Shown here: in pieces, positions 16,120-22,453 of the stretch
How the letters are laid out: every line of letters begins with the position of its first letter
How positions within the stretch are numbered: position 1 is the first letter of the stretch
Assembly: GCA_035604195.1 (NCBI GenBank)
Contig: DATNIY010000015.1
Span: 1-35,982, forward strand
Reading direction: 5' to 3'
Source of the DNA: DATJLY01 sp035604195
GTDB taxonomy: Bacteria; Pseudomonadota; Alphaproteobacteria; ATCC43930; CGMCC-115725
DNA: 35,982 nucleotides
Position numbers and translations under genes: made by a program
The notes under the pieces: generated by a model
Seen by the model: the letters and a program-made list of their open reading frames with translations, nothing else
Told to the model about the DNA's origin: nothing
Databases searched by the model: none

Positions 16120-16140
16120 CTGGGGATCGTCCATTGTCTG

Positions 16141-17226
16141 ATGATGGACGAGGTGCTTGCGGATCGGCCGCGCAAGGGCCGCGGCGCCCTAAGCAATGCG
16201 AGCGGGCGGTTCGAGCCGGAGATCAAGGTTCGGATCGATGACGGCTGGGGCAGCGAGGACCCGCCGGCGCATCCGCTCGACACGATCCTGGCGCGCGACA
16301 GCGCCAAGACCATCATCACGCGCAACGATTCCCCCGACGTTCCCTTCGAGCAGTCGATCAACCCCTATCGCGGCTGCGAGCATGGCTGCATCTATTGCTT
16401 CGCGCGGCCGACGCACGCTTTTCTCGGCCTGTCGCCCGGCCTCGACTTCGAGAGCCGCATCTTCGTCAAGGAGGACGCGCCAGCGCTGTTGGCGGCGGAA
16501 CTGTCGCGGCCGGGCTATCGCTGCAAGACCATCACGCTCGGCGCCAACACCGATCCCTATCAGCCGGCCGAGCGCAAGCTCCAGTTGACGCGGCGCATCC
16601 TCGCGGTGCTCCGAGAATTCCAGCATCCCCTCTGCATCGTCACCAAATCGGCGCTGGTCCAACGCGACATCGATTTGCTCGCGCCGATGGCGGCGGATCG
16701 GCTCGCCGGGGTCGCGGTGTCGTTGACGACGCTCGACCGCAAGCTCGCGCGCAAGATGGAGCCGCGCGCCGCGACGCCGGAGCGCCGGCTCGAGACCATC
16801 GCGGCGTTAAGCAAAGTCGGCATTCCCGTTGCGGTGTTGGCCTCGCCGATGATCCCCGCGCTCAACGACATGGAACTCGAGCGCATCCTCGAGGCGGCGG
16901 CGGCGGCGGGCGCCAGCAATGCCGGCACCATTCTGCTGCGCCTGCCGCTGGAGCTCGCGGGACTCTTCGAGGAATGGCTCGAGACCCATGTGCCCGATCG
17001 GGCCAAGCATGTGATGTCCTTGATCCGCCAGAGCCGCGGCGGCAAGGCCTATCAGTCGCAATGGGGCACGCGCATGACCGGCACCGGGCCTTACGCCGAG
17101 ATGCTGCGCATCCGCTTCGATCGCGCCATCCGCCGGCTTGGCCTCAACCGCGGCCGCGTCTGGCAGCTCGACACCACGCGCTTTCGCCCGCCGCCGAAGC
17201 AGGGCGATCAGCTCAGACTGTTTTGA
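16141..17226 (+). CDS. PA0069/Spl-family radical SAM protein
   Basis: This is a radical S-adenosylmethionine enzyme of the COG1533 group, related to spore photoproduct lyase. The 361-residue protein has the Fe-S motif CEHGCIYC (Cys79, 83, 86) within NPYRGCEHGCIYCFARPTH. GFESRIF-like (DFESRIFVK), LGANTDPYQPAER, and TKSALVQRDIDLL follow; these are typical of the PA0069 subfamily. Substrate is unknown; a DNA photolesion role is suggested by family and by the LexA-type box upstream, but not shown. ATG at 16141 or 16144 (MMDEV) is chosen; a TTG at 16114 would place the start inside the SOS box. Shine-Dalgarno is weak, and a nearly leaderless mRNA is possible. Confidence 0.88.
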   Translation: MMDEVLADRPRKGRGALSNASGRFEPEIKVRIDDGWGSEDPPAHPLDTILARDSAKTIITRNDSPDVPFEQSINPYRGCEHGCIYCFARPTHAFLGLSPGLDFESRIFVKEDAPALLAAELSRPGYRCKTITLGANTDPYQPAERKLQLTRRILAVLREFQHPLCIVTKSALVQRDIDLLAPMAADRLAGVAVSLTTLDRKLARKMEPRAATPERRLETIAALSKVGIPVAVLASPMIPALNDMELERILEAAAAAGASNAGTILLRLPLELAGLFEEWLETHVPDRAKHVMSLIRQSRGGKAYQSQWGTRMTGTGPYAEMLRIRFDRAIRRLGLNRGRVWQLDTTRFRPPPKQGDQLRLF

Positions 17227-17344
17227 TTTAAGTTCGAGCGGCGTCGCGGTCGAGGTGTGATGCCGCGGTGGAAACCGTGGAACATTCGCGCGCGCCGAGA
17301 AATCGCCCTTGCCTTGGTGCTGTCGCGCGTGTCTTCTGCGGGCC

Positions 17345-17971
17345 ATGCCGGATTTCGCCCTCGAGCGACGCTGCGACGGGTTGGTCTGCGGCATCGACGA
17401 GGCGGGGCGCGGGCCGCTCGCCGGGCCGGTGGTCGCGGCCGCCGTCATTCTCGACCGGCGGCGGCTGCCGCGAATCTTGCGCGACGAACTCGATGATTCG
17501 AAGAAGCTCGCGCGCGAGCAGCGCGAAGAATACGCGGCGATCCTGCGGCGCAGCGCGCCCTTCATCGGCATCGGCGCCGCCAGCGTCGAGGAGATCGAAC
17601 GGCTCAACATTCTGCGTGCGACGCTCATCGCCATGCGGCGGGCCGTGGCGCGGCTCGGCGTCGCGCCTGCAATCGCGCTCGTCGACGGCGACGTGCCGCC
17701 GCCGCTCGCCTGCGCGGTGCGCATGGTGATCGGCGGCGACGGGCTGTCGCTGTCGATCGCGGCGGCTTCGGTCATCGCCAAAGTGACGCGTGACCGGCTG
17801 ATGCGACAGCTTGCCCAGCGCTACGTCGGCTACGGCTGGGAGACCAATGTCGGCTACCCCACCGAGGCGCACCGCGCGGCCATCGCGCGGCTCGGCCTCA
17901 CGCCGCATCATCGTCGCGGTTTCGGCAGCTGCCAGCTTTCTCTTGAATTCGAGTCGAGCCAATCCCTATAA
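17345..17971 (+). CDS. rnhB: Ribonuclease HII
   Basis: RNase HII cuts the RNA strand of hybrids and initiates removal of single ribonucleotides from DNA. The 208-residue product has GIDEAGRGPLAGPV with D18 and E19, then DDSKKL, ALVDGD (D114), and the terminal SIAAASVIAKVTRDRLM block carrying the remaining metal-binding acid. Start is ATG 17345 (MPDFALER), giving the usual lead of about 16 residues before the motif. The preceding 118-base gap to the radical SAM gene shows no clear terminator. The C-terminal coding end carries one of three GANTC sites that precede ccrM. Confidence 0.95.
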   Translation: MPDFALERRCDGLVCGIDEAGRGPLAGPVVAAAVILDRRRLPRILRDELDDSKKLAREQREEYAAILRRSAPFIGIGAASVEEIERLNILRATLIAMRRAVARLGVAPAIALVDGDVPPPLACAVRMVIGGDGLSLSIAAASVIAKVTRDRLMRQLAQRYVGYGWETNVGYPTEAHRAAIARLGLTPHHRRGFGSCQLSLEFESSQSL

Positions 17972-18025
17972 GATCCTGACTCGAAAGATGATTTTATTGA
18001 CATCACGACTCGGGCCCGGCATACT
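17951..18025 (+). promoter_or_regulatory. ccrM promoter with GANTC methylation sites
   Basis: A perfect -35, TTGACA (17997-18002), is followed after 17 bases by CATACT (18020-18025), with an expected start near 18032 and a leader of about 20 bases to ccrM. Three GANTC sites, the target of CcrM itself, occur at 17951-17955 (GAGTC), 17978-17982 (GACTC) and 18007-18011 (GACTC); the last is inside the -35/-10 spacer. In Caulobacter the ccrM promoter also carries such sites and is shut off by full methylation. The same feedback is inferred here. No clear CtrA motif was found. Confidence 0.7.
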
Positions 18026-18051
18026 GTCGCGTTACACCCGGCGGAGACGGC

Positions 18052-19131
18052 ATGGGGGATGCCAACGGGTTTGGCGGGGAGGTGCTGGTCGGCGATTGCG
18101 TCGAGCTGATGGCGCGGCTGCCGGCGGCATCCGTCGACCTCGTCTTCGCCGATCCGCCCTACAACCTCCAGCTCAACGGCGAGTTGACGCGCCCCGACAA
18201 CAGCCGGGTCGATGGCGTCGATGACGAATGGGACAAGTTCGCCGGCTTCGACGATTATGACGGCTTCACCCGCGCCTGGCTCGAGGCGGCGCGCCGGCTG
18301 TTGAAGCCGAACGGCACGCTGTGGGTGATCGGCAGCTATCACAACATCTACCGCGTCGGCGCCATTCTCCAGGACCTCGGCTATTGGGTCTTGAACGACA
18401 TCGTCTGGCGCAAGGTCAATCCGATGCCGAACTTCCGCGGCCGGCGCTTCACCAACGCGCATGAGACGCTGTTGTGGTGCGCGCGCTCGCGCGAGGGCCG
18501 CTACACCTTCAATTACCAGGCGATGAAGTCGCTCAACGAAGGCGTGCAGATGCGCAGCGACTGGTTCATCCCACTGTGCGGCGGCGCCGAGCGGCTCAAG
18601 CGCGAGGACGGCCGCAAGGCGCATCCGACGCAGAAGCCGGAGGCGCTGCTGCATCGCATCCTCATGTCCTCGACCAATCCGGGCGATCTCATCCTCGACC
18701 CGTTCTTCGGCACCGGCACGACGGGCGCGGTGGCCAAGCGGCTCGGGCGGCGCTGCGTCGGCATCGAGCGCGACGCCGACTACGCGCAGCTGGCGCAGGA
18801 GCGCATCGCTGCAATCGTGCCCGCCGCCACCGATCTCGTGATCAGCGAAGCGCGGCGCGAGGAGCCGCGCATTCCCTTCGGCGCGCTCATCGAGCGCGGG
18901 TTGCTGCAGCCGGGCGAAGTGCTCTTCGACCAGCGCCAACGCTGGACCGCGCGGGTGCGCGCCGACGGCACGGTGATTTCTGCGGGTTCGCGCGGCTCGA
19001 TCCACAAGGTCGGCGCCGAGGTGCAGGGCGCGCCCGCCTGCAATGGTTGGACCTTCTGGTATGTCGAACGGAAAGGCCAGGCGATTCCGATCGACCTCTT
19101 GCGCCAGCAGGTGCGCGGCGAGATGGGGTGA
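18052..19131 (+). CDS. ccrM: CcrM, cell-cycle GANTC adenine-N6 DNA methyltransferase
   Basis: CcrM methylates adenine in GANTC late in the cell cycle and sets the timing of many alphaproteobacterial promoters. The 359-residue protein is a beta-class N6-adenine methylase: catalytic DPPYN (34-38) comes first and the AdoMet motif DPFFGTGTTG (216-225) near the end of the catalytic domain. KAHPTQKPEALLHRI precedes it. A C-terminal domain of about 85 residues (RIPFGALIERGLLQPGEVLF to CNGWTFWYVER) is specific for CcrM orthologues and needed for DNA recognition. The start has CGGAG about 6 bases upstream. The stop overlaps the next gene as GTGA. Following rnhB on the same strand is common, but with its own promoter. 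Confidence 0.96.
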   Translation: MGDANGFGGEVLVGDCVELMARLPAASVDLVFADPPYNLQLNGELTRPDNSRVDGVDDEWDKFAGFDDYDGFTRAWLEAARRLLKPNGTLWVIGSYHNIYRVGAILQDLGYWVLNDIVWRKVNPMPNFRGRRFTNAHETLLWCARSREGRYTFNYQAMKSLNEGVQMRSDWFIPLCGGAERLKREDGRKAHPTQKPEALLHRILMSSTNPGDLILDPFFGTGTTGAVAKRLGRRCVGIERDADYAQLAQERIAAIVPAATDLVISEARREEPRIPFGALIERGLLQPGEVLFDQRQRWTARVRADGTVISAGSRGSIHKVGAEVQGAPACNGWTFWYVERKGQAIPIDLLRQQVRGEMG

Positions 19132-19937
19132 GCTGGCAGCGCCCGGCGCGGGACCAGCTCATCGTGCTGGCGAGCATCGCCGGAATTCTTGCCCTTGCTT
19201 GGATCTATCTCGTCGAGACCGCCCAGGACATGACGGAAATGGCCGAGATGCTCGATGTCATGCCGGAAATGGCGGGCATGCCCGGGATGGCCATGATGAT
19301 GACGCCGCAGAGCGCCTTCGGCGCGCCCCAGCTCATCCTCAACGCGACCATGTGGGTCATGATGATGCTGGGCATGATGCTGCCGAGCGCGGCGCCGCTC
19401 ATTCTGCTGTTCGCGGCGGTCGAGCGGCGCCAGCCGGCCGGACCGTCGCTTTACCGAACCGCGGTTTTCACCGCCGGATACCTCCTGGTATGGAGCGGCT
19501 TCGCCGTGGCGGCGACCACGGCCCAGGCATTCCTCGCCAAGATGTCGCTGCTCGCCAACGACATGTCGATCTCGAACGCGCTTTTGGGTGGAATCCTCTT
19601 CGTCGCCGCCGGGATCTATGAATGGTCGCCGCTCAAGCGCCGCTGCCTCACCCACTGCCAGAGCCCGATGGCCTTCCTCCTCGGCCGTTGGCAGCCGGGC
19701 GCCCTCGGCGCCTTGCTCATGGGCGTCGAGCACGGGGTTTATTGCCTCGGCTGCTGCTGGGTGCTGATGCTGCTGCTCTTTGCGGTCGGCGTGATGAATC
19801 TTTTATGGGTCGCAGCGCTCACTGTGCTCGTGCTGCTGCAGAAGCTGGCACCGGGCGGCATGATCTCCGCCGCCGCGACCGGCGCCGTCATGGCCCTATT
19901 CGGGCTCTTCCTGATCGGGCAGGCGTTGGTCTCGTAG
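19128..19937 (+). CDS. DUF2182 predicted metal-binding membrane protein, Met-rich
   Basis: This is a polytopic membrane protein of the DUF2182 family, sometimes annotated as a copper chaperone. The GTG start at 19128 overlaps the ccrM stop by 4 bases and gives 269 residues with about seven hydrophobic segments. Family marks are MWVMMMLGMMLPSAAPLILL, YEWSPLKRRCLTHCQSP, and MGVEHGVYCLGCCW. After the first membrane segment a loop (residues 35-58) contains ten Met, spaced like MxxM copper-binding repeats. The conserved Cys/His positions (RCLTHC, EHGVYCLGCC) also suit metal binding. No metal specificity can be proved from sequence. The 3' end overlaps mutY by 50 bases on the opposite strand. Confidence 0.85.
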   Translation: MSWQRPARDQLIVLASIAGILALAWIYLVETAQDMTEMAEMLDVMPEMAGMPGMAMMMTPQSAFGAPQLILNATMWVMMMLGMMLPSAAPLILLFAAVERRQPAGPSLYRTAVFTAGYLLVWSGFAVAATTAQAFLAKMSLLANDMSISNALLGGILFVAAGIYEWSPLKRRCLTHCQSPMAFLLGRWQPGALGALLMGVEHGVYCLGCCWVLMLLLFAVGVMNLLWVAALTVLVLLQKLAPGGMISAAATGAVMALFGLFLIGQALVS

Positions 19938-21009
19938 CGCTCGTCGCGTGGGCGATCACCTTCTTCATCAGGCTCGGCAAGGCCTGGTCCGGGAGCGCCT
20001 CGGGCGCGATCCATGACAAGCCGCGCACCGCTCCCCGCCGCGCCGCGCCGGCGAGCACGACGAGTTCCAAATGGAAATGGGTGAAGCTGTGGCGCACCAC
20101 GCCGGGCAGGAGCCGCCAGCGCGCCGCCACCGGCGCTTGCGCCACCGCTTCTTCGGCGCGCCACGGCACGGCGCGCCAGTCGGTCGAGGGCACCTCCATC
20201 ATGCCGCCCAAAAGTCCATTCTCCGGCCGCCGGCGCAGCAGCACCGCGCCGTCGGCGCGCACTGCCCAGAAGGCGACGCCATGCCGCAGCGGTTTCGCCT
20301 GGGCGGCGCGCCGACGCGGCAGGGTTTCGGCAATCCCGGCGATCCTGCCGCGGCAGGCGCGGCGCCAGGGACAAAGCATGCATTTCGGCTGCTTGGGCGT
20401 GCACAGCGTGGCGCCGAGATCCATCACCGCTTGGGCGTAATCGCCGCTCCGCGCGGCCGGAACGAGGCTCGCCGCGAGTCGCCGCAACTCGGGCTTGGCC
20501 TGCGGCAGCGGCGTTACGATCGCAAAGAGCCGCGCCATCACCCGCTCGACATTGCCGTCGACCGCCGCCGCCGGCTCATCGAAGGCGATCGCCGCGATCG
20601 CCGCGGCGGTGTAGTCGCCGATGCCCGGCAGCGCGCGCAGCAGCGCCGCGCGATCGGGGAAGCGCCCGCCGTGACGCTCGGCGACGGCGCGGGCGCAAGC
20701 GTGCAGGTTGCGCGCCCGCGCGTAATAGCCGAGGCCCTGCCAAGCGTGCAGCACATCATCGAGCGGCGCCCGCGCCAGCGCAGCGAGATCGGGCCAGCGC
20801 GCGATGAAGCGGGCGAAATAGGGTGCGGCGGCCGCGACCGTGGTCTGCTGCAGCATCACCTCGCTGAGCCAGATGCGATAGGGATCGGGCCGCTCGCCCG
20901 GCCGCGCGCGCCACGGCAGATCACGGCGGTGCCGGTCGTACCAGGCGAGCAGCTCGGCGGCGCGCGGCTTGCGCGCGCGCACCACGGCAGGACGGGAGGC
21001 AGCGGACAT
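19888..21009 (-). CDS. mutY: Adenine DNA glycosylase MutY
   Basis: MutY removes adenine mispaired with 8-oxoguanine. The 373-residue enzyme has the helix-hairpin-helix ALPGIGDYTAAAIAAIAF (about 126-143), catalytic Glu50 in SEVMLQQTTV, and Asp151 in VDGNVERV. The 4Fe-4S loop C-x6-C-x2-C-x5-C is complete (Cys203, 210, 213, 219). The C-terminal NUDIX-like domain (about 240-350) recognises 8-oxoG; the usual FSH loop reads F309-T-H here, a conservative change. The C-terminal tail beyond the conserved LPSLMKKVI is short and basic and runs over the end of the DUF2182 gene. It is divergent from dciA, 64 bases apart. Confidence 0.96.
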   Translation of the reverse strand: MSAASRPAVVRARKPRAAELLAWYDRHRRDLPWRARPGERPDPYRIWLSEVMLQQTTVAAAAPYFARFIARWPDLAALARAPLDDVLHAWQGLGYYARARNLHACARAVAERHGGRFPDRAALLRALPGIGDYTAAAIAAIAFDEPAAAVDGNVERVMARLFAIVTPLPQAKPELRRLAASLVPAARSGDYAQAVMDLGATLCTPKQPKCMLCPWRRACRGRIAGIAETLPRRRAAQAKPLRHGVAFWAVRADGAVLLRRRPENGLLGGMMEVPSTDWRAVPWRAEEAVAQAPVAARWRLLPGVVRHSFTHFHLELVVLAGAARRGAVRGLSWIAPEALPDQALPSLMKKVIAHATSATRPTPARSGRARIGP

Positions 21010-21073
21010 TCGACGGCCGGCGCGATCGCCGCTACCATGACACGCATACGCCGCACAGGCGAGGAGCAGATTG

Positions 21074-21553
21074 GTGGAAAAGCGACGCGGCAGCCTCCGC
21101 GCGATTGCCGCCGAAGTTCCGCGGATCGCGGCGCCGGTGCTGGGCAAGCGCGGCTTCGCCGAGGGGCAGCTCGTGGCGCAATGGCCGGACATCGTCGGCG
21201 CCGATCTCGCCAGCCGGGCGGCGCCGGACAAGCTGAGCTTTCCCCGCGGCGACCGGCGCGACGGGACCTTGCGGCTGCGCGTCGTCTCGGGCGCAGCGAC
21301 CGAGGTGCAGCATCGCAGCCCCCGCATCCTCGAGCGCATCAACGCCTTTTTCGGCTACCGCGCGGTGGCGCGCCTGGCCCTGGTGCAGGGCCCGCCGATG
21401 CGGCCGGCCCCGGCGGGTCCGCCGCCGCCGCGGCCGCTCGCCCCGCCGGAGCGCCAGGCGCTTGACCGGCGCCTCGCCGCCATCGAGGATCCCGCGCTCC
21501 GCGAGGCGCTGCGCGCCTTGGGCGAGGCGGTCATCGGCACGGCAAAAGGGTGA
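21074..21553 (+). CDS. dciA: DciA-like DUF721 protein
   Basis: DUF721/DciA proteins are the ancestral loaders of the replicative helicase DnaB in bacteria that lack DnaC or DnaI. The 159-residue protein has the N-terminal DUF721 fold (about residues 8-105) with QLVAQWPDIVGADLASRAAP, TLRLRVVSGAATEVQHRSP and ILERINAFFGYRAVARL. A Pro-rich linker and a helical tail (LDRRLAAIEDPALREALRAL) follow. The GTG at 21074 is chosen because GAGGAG lies 7 bases upstream; a TTG one codon earlier is less likely. The arrangement mutY (divergent), DUF721, dsbA, smc is typical of alphaproteobacteria. The function is assigned from family only. Confidence 0.8.
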   Translation: MEKRRGSLRAIAAEVPRIAAPVLGKRGFAEGQLVAQWPDIVGADLASRAAPDKLSFPRGDRRDGTLRLRVVSGAATEVQHRSPRILERINAFFGYRAVARLALVQGPPMRPAPAGPPPPRPLAPPERQALDRRLAAIEDPALREALRALGEAVIGTAKG

Positions 21554-21569
21554 CGCCCAGGCCCCGCCG

Positions 21570-21585
21570 CGCCGGCAAACCGGCG
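21570..21585 (+). other. Short hairpin between dciA and dsbA
   Basis: An inverted repeat, CGCCGG-CAAA-CCGGCG, lies 16 bases after the dciA stop. There is no T-run after it, so it is at most a weak or Rho-assisted terminator. Confidence 0.3.
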
Positions 21586-21588
21586 ACC

Positions 21589-21617
21589 TTGCATTACCGG
21601 AGAACTGGTCCTAGCAT
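21589..21617 (+). promoter_or_regulatory. Possible dsbA-smc promoter
   Basis: TTGCAT (21589-21594) and TAGCAT (21612-21617) are 17 bases apart and end 27 bases before the dsbA start. They match sigma-70 hexamers at 3 and 4 of 6 positions. This is weak evidence, supported by the preceding hairpin and the 91-base gap. Confidence 0.3.
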
Positions 21618-21644
21618 CAACATCTGGTGGGTTGGAGAGCGAGG

Positions 21645-22421
21645 ATGCGTAAGATATTGTTGGCGGCGGCAGCCTTGGTCTGGGCGCTCCCGATCCTCTC
21701 GGCGTCCGCCGCCGCCGGCTCGGTGCCGAGCATCGCGCCGGACGATCAGATTTTGGGCCAGCCCAACGCGCCGGTGACGATCTTCGAATACGCCTCGCTC
21801 ACTTGTCCGCACTGCGCCGAGTTCGATGCCGAGACCCTGCCCAAGATCAAGGCCAACTGGATCGACACCGGCAAGGCGAAGCTGGTCTTTCGCGACTATC
21901 CGCTCGACCAAGTGGCGCTGCGCGCGGCGATACTCGCCCGCTGCGCCCCGCCCGAGCGCTACTTCGCCTTCATCGACGCGCTTTTCCAGAGCCAGGCGAA
22001 TTGGGCGTCCGCCCGCGATACGCGCGAGGCCCTGGCGCACATCGCCCGCCTCGGCGGCATCGGGCCCGACCAGTTCGACCAGTGCATGACCGACCAAAAG
22101 GCGGCGGACCGCGTCGTCGCCGAGCGGCTGGTGGCACAGGATCAGTATGGCGTCGATTCGACGCCGACCTTCTTCGTCAACGGCACCAAGGTGGTCGGCG
22201 CGCAGCCTTATGACGCCTTCGCGCAGTCGCTGGCCGCGGCCGCGGGCGAGCCCGCGCCAAGCGCCAGTGCGACGCCGCCGGCACCAGCCGCCGCGATGCC
22301 GGCGACGCCGCAGATTCCCGCTGCCCCTGCCCCGGCGCCGGCACCATCAACGGCGGCCGGCTCCGGCGGCCTGTGGGACACGATCGTAGCGAAAGTGAAG
22401 AGTTGGTTCGGCTCGCATTGA
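21645..22421 (+). CDS. DsbA-family thiol:disulfide oxidoreductase, exported
   Basis: This is a periplasmic thioredoxin-fold protein that forms or isomerises disulfide bonds. The 258-residue product has a signal peptide (MRKILLAAAALVWALPIL, likely cleaved after about A24) and the active site C54-P-H-C57 in YASLTCPHCAEF. The cis-Pro loop is VDSTPTFFVNGTKVVG. The fold ends near residue 205. It is followed by a 35-residue Ala/Pro-rich linker and a short amphipathic helix (GLWDTIVAKVKSWFG) at the extreme C-terminus, which could touch a membrane. The start has GGAGAGCGAGG upstream. Only 32 bases separate it from smc; the two genes are commonly adjacent in alphaproteobacteria. Confidence 0.92.
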   Translation: MRKILLAAAALVWALPILSASAAAGSVPSIAPDDQILGQPNAPVTIFEYASLTCPHCAEFDAETLPKIKANWIDTGKAKLVFRDYPLDQVALRAAILARCAPPERYFAFIDALFQSQANWASARDTREALAHIARLGGIGPDQFDQCMTDQKAADRVVAERLVAQDQYGVDSTPTFFVNGTKVVGAQPYDAFAQSLAAAAGEPAPSASATPPAPAAAMPATPQIPAAPAPAPAPSTAAGSGGLWDTIVAKVKSWFGSH

Positions 22422-22453
22422 GTTTCGCCCTCTTGCCCATCGAGTGAGGCGCC

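Noticed and set aside
17227..17344. Possible extra small gene between the radical SAM gene and rnhB
   Set aside because: Readings here only extend into rnhB in other frames; no Shine-Dalgarno and no known protein pattern.
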